Assembly: GCF_030272615.1 (NCBI RefSeq)
Contig: NC_081410.1
Span: forward strand, 124,371,140 to 124,435,139
Source of the DNA: Cryptomeria japonica
Lineage: Eukaryota; Streptophyta; Pinopsida; Cupressales; Cupressaceae
Direction: 5' to 3'
Length of the DNA: 64,000 nucleotides
Below the pieces are notes generated by a model. That model ran no database searches, was not told where the DNA came from, and worked only from the letters and a program-made list of their open reading frames with translations. Positions 46,990 to 58,610 of the stretch are shown in pieces. A program made the position numbers and the translations under genes. The number at the start of each line of letters is the position of its first letter. The first letter of the stretch is position 1.

Positions 46990-47865
46990 CTACATTTTCC
47001 TCTCTCATTTGGACATAAGACATATAAGACATACATGATGGAAAAAGCGTGGAAACTATACTCAAGCATTCAAGCATTCAAGCAATTGATCATTTCAAGT
47101 CTCCATTCAAGGCTAAGTGTTGCATTCAAGACAAGGATTCAACCATTGAAGAGGAGATCACATACTACAACATACAACAACATACAACATCTAAACCTTC
47201 GCACATAAGGATACAAACATCCTTAGAACAAGGTATTAGTACTTGTTTTACATTACAGTCATTTACATTTACAACACTTGCTCATTTCTTGGTTAATTCC
47301 AAAACCGGGGTTTGACCTAAAGGCAAACCCCTAATCCCTAACCCCCCAATCGTCTTCGCTTTTCTATGTGTAGGTTGCAGGTATGCGGCTGAAATTGAAG
47401 ATCTGGAATCCTTGTGCAGAGACGAACAGATCCCCCTTCGTTTCGCGGATTTTTCGGAGGACCGTGGCAGTCGGGCGCCATCGTCCCGACGACTTTTGCT
47501 CAAATTTGCAGGATAGCACCGTATCGACATTTTACTGCTAATTCCAGGTCCGCAGCTTCATCCTATATCCCTATTTCAGTTTATAAGCGAATCTTTGTCA
47601 CTTTCTATGCATTCCTAGCTTAATCATTCTATCAACATTCTTTACAAAAGAGGGTAGCCTTGCTTTCTTAACCCTTGAAACTCATTTAGCATCCAATCTT
47701 GCATTGTGTGGGATTGGATCTTGTGGGTTTCAACCCCTCTTTTGAATGTAAAGTCTCTCTCCTAAGTGAAAACCATCAACCCTAGCGAACCTCCCTTCTC
47801 TCTCCTTGGAGTTGGAAGAGGGGAGGGCAACTAGGGTTCGATCGCGATTTTTTTGCTTTACATTT

Positions 47866-47883
47866 TGGTGAACCCGACGTGAA
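47866..47883 (+). other. Primer binding site of element 3, complementary to tRNA-Trp
   Basis: tggtgaacccgacgtgaa, three bases after the LTR end, identical over 18 bases to the site of element 1. Confidence 0.88.
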
Positions 47884-49042
47884 CATCCTTTCTGATTTTT
47901 CATGCTTAGATCTGAAAATTGATTCCTTGATTACATTTCCATGTTTGATCTTTTGCAAAATTTTAGAGGTGATTGCATAAAAACCCTAAAATTTCTTTTT
48001 AGTAATTAAACTTGTGAAATATTTAATTGTTAATGTTTGTTTCAGATCTGCCCTTCTATTACAAATCATCAATTCATATCTGTGCCTTAATTTTGAAAAT
48101 TAAGTGGTTAAATGTCAAAACCTTAATTTTTGAAACCCTCTTGGTTCAACCTTTGTCCGACAATTTCACTGATCAAAACATCTCCAAATCAGCTATAACT
48201 TTGGATTCCGTAATAAAATCACAATATCTTTCATCCCTGAAAATTTGGAAAAAAGTTGCGAGGACCGTGTGCACTCTGAGCGCCATCGTCCTCGACATTT
48301 TTTTCAAAATTTTGGGAGCAAGATTTTACTGTATTTTCCTGCTAAAATCCAGAATTTTGACTGATTTTATCAATTATAACACTTTCAAAATTATAGTCAA
48401 AGTTGGTCTTGTGATTGCTTGGTTTAGGGCTCCTTATCATTCAAAAATCATTGAAATTGAAATTCATGTCAAAATTGTGTTTCTTACTGTCCTAAATCTG
48501 AAAAGTGTGTTTGCATTCATTCGAAATCCCAGTGCTTTATTCAAATTTTTGCAATTTGTGACTTTTGAAATTAAGTGCTTAATTACAACAACTTTGATTT
48601 CCGCTTTCAAAATTGAATTTTGCGTGAAATTGAGTCAATTTTTAAATTTCAAAACTTGCATTGCTCTTAACATTCCCTCTAAAATCATAAAATTCAAAAT
48701 TTCAGTTTCCCTCTCTTTTTCAAAATTCAAAATTTTGCATTTTTCGACAATCTGGGTAGGGTTCAATTTTGAGATTGCAACTTTAATTTGGCCTATCTAC
48801 AGATCGTAAAATCACTCAATTTTTTCAGATTAGCTCTAAAATCATCATACCTTTCATCCCTGCAAATTTTGAAAAAAGTTGCAAGGACCGTGTTGCACTC
48901 CGAGCGCCACGGTCCCGGACATTTTTTCCGAAATTTCGGGAGACTGTCGTGATTGCATTTAACAGCTTAAATCTAGAAGATTGGCTGGTTTTACTGAAAA
49001 TTGCTACCTCTAAATTCAAAATTTCCTCTTCCTCTCTAGTGC
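47884..49042 (+). other. Leader of element 3 with duplicated stem-loop block
   Basis: A 90-bp block at 48229-48318 is repeated at 48852-48942, each beginning tttcatccctg and ending ttcgggag or tttgggag. The second copy contains a perfect 8-bp stem GGACCGTG (48885-48892) with CACGGTCC (48908-48915). A frame at 48027-48809 covers the first block and has AT-rich random composition, so I do not call it a gene. Confidence 0.75.
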
Positions 49043-52000
49043 ATGAGTTTTACAACAATAAGCCCTACTTACACTATTCCCGTTAGACGAAGCTGTAGAA
49101 TTAAGTCTCTCCGAGGTTTAATTACCGAGGAGATGGAACCTAATTTGAATAGCCTTTTTAACGAGGACATGGGTAATTCCTCTAATCCTCCTAATGATGA
49201 AGAAGCTCTCCATGAGGTTTCTGTAGAACAACTTTCCAAATTGGATAACCAATTTGACGATTTTCACCAATGGATGTCTCATGAGTATCCCGATAGTCAA
49301 GCTCTTCCTTTAATTGAGGGTCTAAAACGCATGCTTCAAAGTGATAAGAATGGAATTGATATTTTGCGTGGTATTTCACACATTGTGAATTCAAATGTGA
49401 TGCCTATGAAGAGTTGTGCCGAATCTTTAGGTTATACACAACCTCCTACACAAGTCAATCATTCTATTCCTTTGACAACTCCTATTGCTAGCATACCTAC
49501 CTTTACATCAAACATAATGACTACTTCTATACAAGACATTCCCCCTGTGATCACTAGTCATGGGGGCAATCCCTCTTCTTCAATTAACCCTATTCCTTCA
49601 TTCAATCCAACTTCTTCATACATTCCTTCAATGAGTGTTCCTATTACATCTTCACAAATGAACATCACGCAAGGGGGAAATTCATTTAACCATTCCACTC
49701 CTCCTTATAGTGTTCCTCCTGTCCAATCATCTCCTATGATTAATTATCATAGGGTCCCGCCACCTTACTCTCTACCTTCTTTCAATAACATAACACCTCC
49801 ATCTCAATCTAACACACCTAATATGAACTCTTTGACTGAAGCTACCATTAACAATCTTGCACAAACTGTCTCTTCTTTACAGCAACAAATTGCCTCTATG
49901 AATCAATCTAAGTTTAGTGTGCCCACATTTGATGTTGCGAGCCCACTTTCTCTTGACATTGTTCGGGCTATCCCTCCTAAACATGTTGAAATCCCGCATT
50001 TGGAGCTTTATAATGGTAAAGGTGATCCTCTAACACATGTTAAGACTTTTCAAACAATTTGTACTGATTTTGCTTATGACCAAAGGTTGCTTGCGAAACT
50101 ATTCACTAGAACATTAAGAGACAAAGCCCTACAATGGTATTGCTCATTGCCTTCTTATTCTATTACTTCTTTCAAACAACTTGCAAATGCTTTCATTCAA
50201 CAATTTTAAAACAATATAAGTCCTAAAGTTACTTTGATTGATTTAATGCATTGTAAACAAGGTGTTAAAGAAAAAGTGACTGATTTCATTGGTAGATATA
50301 AGCATTTGTATGCTCAAATTTCTTTTCCAGTGCCTGACAATGATATTCAAAGAATCTTTATTTCTAATTTACAAAAAGATATTCGAGACAAACTTCTGTT
50401 TTCTGAGTTTACTTCTTTCCAACAGTTGTGTGCAACTCTTCACAATTATCAACTGACTGTGAGTCAAATGGAACAATCACATCCTATGGCTTCGAGTGAT
50501 AAGGGTGATAGCAGTCAACAACCATTTGGGAAGTTTAAACCGAACAGAGATTCCATCAAATTCAATGAAAACATCATCAACAACAATGTGAATGCAGCAT
50601 CAGGTGTGCCTCCTATTTCTAAATTTTTCAAGAAAGAAAGAAAGTATACTCCTTTGAATGAATCATTGCATAGTATTATGAATAAGTTATTGGAACAAAA
50701 TGTGCTTACTCTTCCTCCTGTACGACAAATTGATCCTGCAAAGATTACTTCACCTTATTTTGATCACAAAGCTTTTTGTCACTTTCATCGTCAGCCTGGT
50801 CATGATACTGAAAAATGTTTTTCTTTAAAGGGTAAAATTCAAGATTTGATTGATAATAATACTATTTCTGTTTCTGGAGTGAATAATAAAGGCAACACAT
50901 CTGTAGCTCCTCCTAACCAAAATCTTCAGATTTTTACTGATCCATTACCTTCTCATACTTCTCATACCTCTAATGCAATTGAGGCTAATGACTCCTCTCT
51001 CTCATCTGATGGTCTTGTGTCTATGACTCCGAATGTGATTAACTTTGTAGAGAAGCAAGAAAACCCTAAAGAACCTTCCATCACATTTGATTCTAGTGAA
51101 ACCATTAGGGCACCTGATGGTCCTTTATACATAGTTGCAAAATTCAAGAATACACCTTGCCGTGGAGTGCTTATTGATCCTTCGTGCATGGTTAATGTTA
51201 TTACTGAAGAGTTTCTTTTTACTTTGCAATTGAATCAAGTGATCTACGACAAAACAAATGTGATTGTGAAATTATTTGATGCATTTTCTTCTCCTGCGAT
51301 TGGTTCTATTACATTACCCATTGAGGTCCATAACAAATCTCTTGATGTGAACTTTGCTATTATCCCTTCATCCGAACAATTTCATGTGAAGCTTGGCTAT
51401 CCTTGGCTATCTTCCATGAAAGCTATTGCTTCTCCTATACATAAGTGTTTGAAATTTCCCCATAATGGTGAAGTTGTTACTGTCAATCATAGTCTCTTTA
51501 AACCAGCTGAAAGAACTTCTAGTGTTCCTATTGATTACTTTTGGCCTAAACAATTCCAATCTCTTCCTCCGCGAAGTGATCATCTTTTCAAATCTTATCA
51601 AAAGTGGAAAACAGATATGATCCTATCTCTAAGTGAACCTAGAACACCTAAACTTGACATTCCTATCATTCTTGAGAAGGAAGTTCTTCCTTTGAAAGAT
51701 AAAACTAATGTCTTTCCTCAAGAAGATTCCCAACGCATCCCTATGGATGTGACTATGTCTATACCTAGCAAACTTCCTAAAAGTAGACCTATACCTCCTC
51801 GTCATGATGGACTTGGTCTTCTTCCTAAACCAAAAATTCCTCCTTTATATGGAGCAGTTCCTCCTCCTTCATTTTATAGAGAGAAGAGACCTTCTTCTTC
51901 TCCTATTATCCAGCTTAAACACCCAAGTGATAAGGATGAGAACATTCCTCCTCCTCAATCTTCTCCACTTCCTACTAAGACTAGATGAAATCGTTCTGCA

Positions 52001-52480
52001 CGTGAACGCCGATGAAAGCGTCGTCTTAGGGCTCAAGCAGCTGCTTCTCAAACTTTACAGTCTCCAAAAACACCTTCAACAAGCATTATTCCATTTTCTC
52101 CTCAGCCGGAAATTGAGCCTAAATCTCCTAAACATAAGATGCATGATGGTCTTGATCCTGTGCGAGTTAAAGATCCTATTTTTATAAATCTTGATGATGA
52201 TATGGATGAAAATGTTATTCATGATGAAAATGTTACTTCTCTTGCTTCTGATAGTGAATATGAACTTGTTGATATTGATAACCATTTATCTAATGAATTT
52301 TCTAAAGCACTTATCCTAGCTCCTAGACAAGAACAATGTGGCTTGGAACATGAACATAGCCCTTGTTTGGATCTTGTGATAGCTCCATCTGCTGTGTTGG
52401 ATGTTCCTCCTCTAGCGCGTTCCCTGCCTTCCCAAAACATTGATCAGCAAGATCAGGAGGTAGATGACGTGCTAGACTAG
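49043..52480 (+). pseudogene. Gag and protease-like protein of element 3, three in-frame stops
   Basis: One frame of 1146 codons from MSFTTISPTY to a stop at 52480, broken only by TAA at 50207-50209 and TGA at 51986-51988 and 52013-52015. The Gag core lies at about 49990-50470 (GKGDPLTHVKTFQ; ALQWYCSLP). KYTPLNESL and a knuckle-like CHFHRQPGHDTEKC follow, then a retropepsin-like region with LIDPSC (about 51172; the usual Asp-Ser/Thr-Gly is not kept) and a CLKFPHNGE block. The same order with similar words occurs in element 1 (TYTPLGEPI, CEFHQGRGHKTSNC, LIDNGAG, CIKFPHNGV). The last part, after 51750, is Pro-rich then acidic and has no pol domain. Both TGA stops sit where CGA is likely. Non-functional as it stands. 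Confidence 0.88.
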
Positions 52481-53210
52481 TTACATTAGCATAGCAGATT
52501 CTCTCCTCCCCTCTCTTTTGTTACTTCTTCTATGTGTTATTCTCATTCTTCTATTTGTTGTCCTTAGTGTTGTCTACTTGAGGATGATGCAAAGCATTGA
52601 GATCTCTTTTGGTCTCTCTCATGTTGACTCAAAAGACACATGTGTTCCCTTCTTCTAGGTGACCTTCCTTGATTGGGGAATGAAGAACAATTATGCATAC
52701 ATACATATGATATATACATGACTTATCATACAGCATACTGACCCCGAGGAAAGCGAAGTCACCTCGTGCTTTGTGTTTTGTGCCTATTATCCTTGGGTTT
52801 ATCTCACACTTGGGGGCTAAATCTTTGCGATAACGTGCTCCTTTCCTTTCTCATTTCTTATGTGTATCACTACGTTAAAACAATCACCCTCGTTGAGGCG
52901 TGTGCGATCGCTTTAACGTAGGGGGGCATACACCCTGTCTATTCCTTTGGGATACTTGAAAATTTCTTGGCGAACTTAGCTTTGCCTTGAAAATTTTCGG
53001 TATTTCTCTTGCATGACTCATAGTGAGGGAACCTTACTACTGATAGTCATGGTTCTCCCTCATGATCTTCCCTTTTACTTTGTCAATCGAAGTCGTAAGA
53101 TCCTTAGTCCACTGGGGGCTTGGTGTGTCTTACCTCCTTGACGTGGTGAAAGTTTTTCAATGTTGTTTCCTTGTACTTTACCGGAAGTATGAGCATACAT
53201 ACTCCCGCTA
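52481..53210 (+). other. 3' non-coding region of element 3
   Basis: No ORF. It contains G-rich motifs resembling polypurine tracts: tgggggctaaat at 52811 (identical to part of the real tract), gtaggggggcat near 52918 and actgggggcttgg near 53111. Confidence 0.7.
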
Positions 53211-53224
53211 AAGTGGGGGCTAAA
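53211..53224 (+). other. Polypurine tract of element 3
   Basis: aagtgggggctaaa directly before the right LTR start TGTAG. Confidence 0.85.
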
Positions 53225-54490
53225 TGTAGTGTCCTAAAATTGCGACACTTGCAATTTCGACTACATTTCGGTCTTCATGATGGCGACGCAACACGCAACC
53301 TGAATGGAGACCCCGAAACCTGATTATGACACTGAAAACTACATTTTCCAAGCACCCTGGCCTGAACCTCCTTGCACCCTGCTGTCCCGGGAGGTGGGAC
53401 CAGAGCGCCCAGCACCCTGGTCCCTCAGGACCAGGGCGCCCAGCGCCCTGGTCCCCCAGGACCATGGCGCCCAGTGCCCTGGTCCCTGGGTCTATTTTGG
53501 GCCCGGTCTCCTAAGGGGACTTCGGGTCTTTTTGTTTGCAATTTGGAAAATTAACTTTCCTGGTCGGCCTAAGGTCAGGAAAATCAGTCTTTTAACCCTA
53601 ATTGGCAAGTATATAAACTACATTTTCCTCTCTCATTTGGACATAAGACATATAAGACATACATGACGGAAAAAGCGTGGAAACTATACTCAAGCATTCA
53701 AGCATTCAAGCAATTGATCATTTCAAGTCTCCATTCAAGGCTAAGTGTTGCATTCAAGACAAGGATTCAACCATTGAAGAGGAGATCACATACTACAACA
53801 TACAACAACATACAACATCTAAACCTTCGCACATAAGGATACAAACATCCTTAGAATAAGGTATTAGTACTTGTTTTACATTACAGTCATTTACATTTAC
53901 AACACTTGCTCATTTCTTGGTTAATTCCAAAACCGGGGTTTGACCTAAAGGCAAACCCCTAATCCCTAACCCCCCAATCGTCTTCGCTTTTCTATGTGTA
54001 GGTTGCAGGTACGCGACTGAAATTGAAGATCTGGAATCCTTGTGCAGAGATGAACAGATCCCCCTTCGTTTCGTGGATTTTTCGGAGGACCGTGGCAGTC
54101 GGGCGCCATCGTCCCGGCGAATTTTGCTCAAATTTGCAGGACAGCACCGTATCAACATTTTACTGCTAATTCCAGGTCCGCAGCTTCATCCTATATCCCT
54201 ATTTCAGTTTATAAGCGAATCTTTGTCACTTTCTATGCATTCCTAGCTTAATCATTCTATCAACATTCTTTTAGAAAAGAGGGTAGCCTTGCTTTCTTAA
54301 CCCTTGAAACTCATTTAGCATCCAATCTTGCATTGTGTGGGATTGGATCTTGTGGGTTTCAACCCCTCTTTTGAATGTAAAGTCTCTCTCCTAAGTGAAA
54401 ACCATCAACCCTAGTGAACCTCCCTTCTCTCTCCTTGGAGTTGGAAGAGGGGAGGGCAACTAGGGTTCGATCGCGATTTTTCTGCTTTAC
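53225..54490 (+). repeat. Right LTR of element 3
   Basis: 1266 bp, ending ctgctttaca. It carries three units of the 31-bp minisatellite (starts 53405, 53436, 53467) against six in the left LTR; the 93-bp difference equals three units exactly. Confidence 0.95.
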
Positions 54491-54495
54491 ATAAC
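54491..54495 (+). repeat. Target-site duplication of element 3, right
   Basis: TAACC directly after the right LTR. Confidence 0.9.
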
Positions 54496-56402
54496 CATAT
54501 TGTTCTTATGACAGTACCTGGAAATAAAAAGAGTCTTAAAAAGCCACGTAGGGCTGATGAGGAAATTAAACAAAACCAGGATACAACAGTTCCAACAATG
54601 AAACCATAAGCAAAAATGGAGAAAGGCACCCATTATTCATTTTTTCTAGTCTCCATATGTGGGGAAAGCAGCAGTCCGATTGAATCATCCGCAAGGAACT
54701 CGAACAGGTCCTTCATGACATCACCTCCCAAACCTCCCTGGTTCTCTTTTTCTTGATGCAGAAGACACATAGTAGTGGCTGAGGAATGCATGAACTTTAG
54801 GGCAAATTTCACAATTTTGTTGAAATGCTTGTCCAGAGTTTCAAGTTTCTTTTTAACATTGTTCAGATCCTTGGAAATGGCTTTACAACCCGCACATTGG
54901 ATAGCCTCCGCCTTTTCACCTCCACCAACAACAGTCTGAATGCCCATAGACTTCCTCCCATCTTCCTAACATATTTGTTTACCTTTAGCATTGGGGGGGA
55001 AGTAGTAGATACACCCTTGGCCACCATGGCAAAATCAGACCAATTCAAATTTGTATTTCCCGCCTTCATCATGGTCCCCCAAATAGACCAGTATATCCAC
55101 CCATAAAATAAACCATAGCAATTCATTTGTCGGTAAGATAGTTTTTATCTCTCCCTATGAGGGATTTCTATCTATCAGAAAGAGAGGCCAAGTGTCTCCA
55201 GCACCTCATACCCTTCATCTTAAGGCCTGCCACAGCCAGGGAGTCAGCCACCATATTGCCCTCTCTATAAATATGTTGAATATGAAATTTATCTAGCCAA
55301 ATAAGCATACACCATATGTCCTTCATAATTTTGCAAATCTTCCAGCTAATCCCAGAAACACCTTTGGTCGCCTCAATGATCAACTTAGAATCTTCTTCAA
55401 TCACCAATCTTTTAGAGTCAATAATGACAGCCAATTTAAGACCCCAGAAGAGCGCTAAGGCTTCAACTAGGTTACTCGAGGCTGAACCAAAATTGCCAGC
55501 ATAGGCCAAAACTAAATTACCCAAATTGTCTCTTATAATTCCACCTCCCGTCGCAACCCCATTGCGGGCGGTGCCATCAAAGTTGAGTTTAAACCATGAG
55601 GGGGAAGAGGCCGACCATCTAGTGTTGAATCTCTCCAACCTTATAGAATTTTCATAGTGGAGGAAGTTGTTAGACAATTTCCATTTCCTAACCCAACTGC
55701 AATCCATCTCCAAAGGGGCGTATTGTGGGATTTTCCATTTGCAGACCAGAGCATTCTTCCTAAGAAGCTTCTTCGTTATATGGATCACAGTGTCCACAAT
55801 GCTGTTGGTATCATGGAAGATTTGGTTATTCCTTTCTTTCCAGATGTTCTAGCAGACATGAGGAGGGATAAGTTTCCATAACTGTTTGATCGGGGGGTGA
55901 GATGATGGGCACTCCCAGTTGATGACAAACTGCTGCAAGTCTTCTAAGAAGGTCCAGATGATGTTGATTTTCTGTAAGACTTTGTACTAGACCATGGAGG
56001 CAAAAGGATAATGAATAAAAAGATGATTGATACTTTCCTCAGCATGATTACATACCACACACCAATTGGCCATCAAAAAGCCTCTCCTCTTAAGGTTATC
56101 AATGTTTAGGATCTTCCCATGGATAGTCGTCCACTAGAAAAAATTAATTTTTGGAATAAGCTACAAATTCCAAACTTTCCTCCAGCTGTAGAAATAATTG
56201 GTAGGAGTGATGAGAAGATTGTAGGCCAACTTGACAGTAAAGGACCTAGAGGAATTATTTGCCTGGAAAAACTTGTCAGCATGGGGGGATAGGGGAATCC
56301 TAACCTCCTCAAGAATCAACTGAAGATCCCCCACCAAATGACTCAAATGAGTGTTATCCCCCAGGCCATCAAAAAGCCTCTTCCAGTGACGAAGGGGGAT
56401 AA
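54496..56402 (-). mobile_element. LINE 2, main part, 5' truncated
   Basis: Minus-strand LINE sequence from a truncated 5' end at 56402, next to the right target duplication, down to the element 3 insertion point. With 46249-46503 it forms a LINE of about 2.16 kb. 54496-55167 is 3' sequence with a 104-codon frame (54947-54633, Lys/Leu-rich, possibly coiled coil) of unknown meaning. Confidence 0.82.
55168..56402 (-). pseudogene. LINE 2 ORF2 C-terminus: zinc-finger region and RNase H
   Basis: The right part (about 56402-55800, several frames and stops) holds the region after the RT with INFFWWTTIHGKIL and a CVVC...H finger of the zf-RVT kind. The left part (55797-55168) is an open RNase H domain: LNFDGTARNGVATGGGIIRD, a VEALALFWGLKLA helix, EEDSKLIIEAT, and a C-terminal REGNMVADSLA. 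This arrangement is that of plant LINEs whose relatives are often annotated as putative ribonuclease H proteins. The RT itself is missing because of 5' truncation. Stops in the finger region show it is dead. Confidence 0.85.
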
Positions 56403-56418
56403 GCTATTAGATTATGTT
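56403..56418 (+). repeat. Right target-site duplication of LINE 2
   Basis: gctattagattatgtt, identical to 46233-46248. Confidence 0.8.
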
Positions 56419-56744
56419 AAATTAATGGTAGAAACTAAATAAAGTAGAGTCTACCCCTTAAACTCATTAATGATTTCCACGTTCAGACCTCTACTCTTCT
56501 ATAAAAAACTATTTTTTTAGAATGAAAGGATTTTCAATAGTGATTAATGCATACTCTTATTATTTTCCAAGATTTGCCAATATTTTCTACCAAAACAATA
56601 GATATAAAAAAAATCGCTAATAAAATTAATATTTCTTTTTTTAAAAAGGAAAGATTTGCCAAGAAAAATTACTTTCTTTTTAAAAAAAATTAAATATTTT
56701 CCAAGATTTTATATAATTTTTTGACTAGGGTTTCTTAAAGTCAT
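56419..56744. other. AT-rich spacer
   Basis: Homopolymer-rich, no gene seen. Confidence 0.5.
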
Positions 56745-58545
56745 CACTGCTTAGGACACCATATGACCCCTTATGACACCATTAGACCCCTTAGGATACC
56801 ATATTACCCCTTATAACACCATACAACACCTTAGGATATTGTATGGTCCTACTTGGGGTTGTATGGTGTGCTAAGAGATCATATGGTGTTGTTAGGGGTC
56901 TTGTTGGGTCATAAGGGGTCATATGGTGTGCTAAAGGCCCAGGTGATCTGAACTTATTTTTGTAAGCAGTATTGGCATTGATTTTTATATTGTAATAATG
57001 GTTCATCTTTCTCCCCAGGACACAATATGACCCCTTATGACACCATATGAGCCCTTAGGACACCATATGAGCCCTTAGGACACCATACGACACCTTAGGA
57101 TATCATATGGTCCTACTTGGGGTCGTATGGTATGCTAAGGGATCTTATGGTGTCGTTAGGGGTCATGTGGGGTCCTAAGGGTCGTATGGTGTCCTAAGGG
57201 GGCTCGGGTGATCTGAACTTATTTTTGTAAGAAGTATTGGCACTAGTTTTTATATTGTAATAATGGTTCATCTTGCCCCTTAGGACACCATATAACCCCT
57301 TAGGATACCATATGACGCCTTAAGATATCATATGGTCTTACTTGGGGTCATATGGTGTGCTAAGGGGTCTTATGGTGTCATTAGGGTTTGTGTGGGGATC
57401 TAATGATGCCACACGTGTTACAACACCATATGACCCCTTAGGACACCATACAACCCCTTAAGACATCATATGGTCCAAAAGGGTCATATGGTGTGCTAAG
57501 GGGTCATATGGTGTCGTTAGGGGTCATGTAGGGTCCTAGTGGTGCCACACATGTATTACAACACCATATGACCCATTAAGACACCATATGACCCCTTAGG
57601 ACATCATATGCTCCTAATGGATCATGTGGTGTGATAAGGGGTCACATGATGTCGTTAGGGGTCCTAATTGGGTCACACGTGTTACAACACCATATGACCC
57701 CTTAGGATATCATGCATGGTCCTAAGGAGTCATACAATGTCATTGGGGGTCATGTGGGGTCCTAATGGGGCCGCACATGTGCTAGAACACCATATGACCC
57801 CTTAGGACATCATATGACCCCTTAATATATCATATGGTCATAAGGGGTCATGTCATGTACTAAGGGGTCGTATGTTGTCATTATGGGTCTTTGGGGTTCT
57901 AATGGGGCCACACATGTGTTAGAACACCATATGACCCCTTAGGACACCATATGACCCCTTAGGACATCATATGGTCCTAAGGGGTGATGTGGGGTGATGT
58001 GGTATGGTAAGGGGTCATATGGTGTCATTAGGGGTCTTGTGGGGTCCTAATGGGTTTGCACATGTGTTAGAACACCATATGACCCCTTAGGACATCATAC
58101 GACCTCTTAGGACATCATATGGTCCTAAGGGGTCATGTGGTGTGCTAAGGGGTCATATGGTGTCATTAGGGGTCATGTGGAGTCCTAATGGTGTTGCATG
58201 TGTTACAACACCATATGACCCACTAGGACACCATATGACCCCTTAAGACATCATATGATTCTAAGGGGTCATGTGGTGTGCTAAGAGGTCACATGATGTC
58301 GTTAGGGGTCACGTGTGGTCCTAATTGGGCCACACATGTGTTACAACACCATATGACCCCTTTCGATGTCATACATGGTCCAAAGAGGTCATATGGTGTC
58401 ATTGGGGGTCATGTGGGGTCCTAATGGGGCTGCACATGTGTTAGAACATCATATGCTCCCTTAGGACATCATATATGGTCTTAAGGGGTCATATGGTGTG
58501 CTAAGGGGCCTTATATGATGTCATTAGGGGTTATGTGGGGTCCTA
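56745..58545 (+). repeat. Palindromic minisatellite with a higher-order period of about 137 bp
   Basis: Built from accatatgacccctta and its reverse complement taaggggtcatatggt with many variants. From about 57411 a marker word (cacatgtgttag or cacacgtgttac) recurs at about 57411, 57548, 57674, 57773, 57910, 58059, 58196, 58331 and 58432. Intervals are mostly 126-149 bp, with two of about 100 bp. The first 500 bp also contain two copies of the block seen at 45604-45715. Confidence 0.92.
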
Positions 58546-58557
58546 AGGGGGAGAGAG

Positions 58558-58560
<3 letters not shown>

Positions 58561-58607
<47 letters not shown>
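58561..58607 (+). repeat. TA microsatellite
   Basis: About 23 TA units following a short GA run. More loosely TA/CA-rich sequence continues to about 58800. The 86-codon frame across it is low complexity. Confidence 0.9.

Positions 58608-58610
<3 letters not shown>

Larger units (their letters stand above)
46504..47862 (+). repeat. Left LTR of element 3
   Basis: 1359 bp. It carries six units of a 31-bp GC-rich minisatellite (46684-46862), a TATA box at 46982-46989, and a ggaccgtg...cgccatcgtcc block at about 47455-47495 that recurs in the leader. Confidence 0.93.
46504..54490 (+). mobile_element. Element 3: gag-only (non-autonomous) LTR retrotransposon
   Basis: Complete by structure: TAACC duplication, LTRs of 1359 and 1266 bp beginning TGTAG and ending TTACA, a tRNA-Trp-type primer site, a gag-protease-like frame, a polypurine tract and the second LTR. 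There is no reverse transcriptase, RNase H or integrase anywhere between the LTRs. The LTRs show roughly twenty substitutions, mostly transitions, plus a three-unit difference in a minisatellite. The gag is related to that of element 1. Its structure fits the TR-GAG type of plant element. Confidence 0.93.

Noticed and set aside
48027-48809. 260-codon frame in the leader of element 3
   Set aside because: Composition is Phe/Ile/Lys-rich as expected of AT-rich DNA. It covers a repeated non-coding block and resembles no retroelement protein.
52481-53210. A hidden pol remnant in element 3
   Set aside because: No RT, RNase H or integrase motif is readable in any frame and the stretch is too short for one.
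56745-58545. CRISPR-like array
   Set aside because: The units are near-contiguous, in both orientations, without unique spacers of fixed length, in a plant nuclear context. This is a minisatellite.
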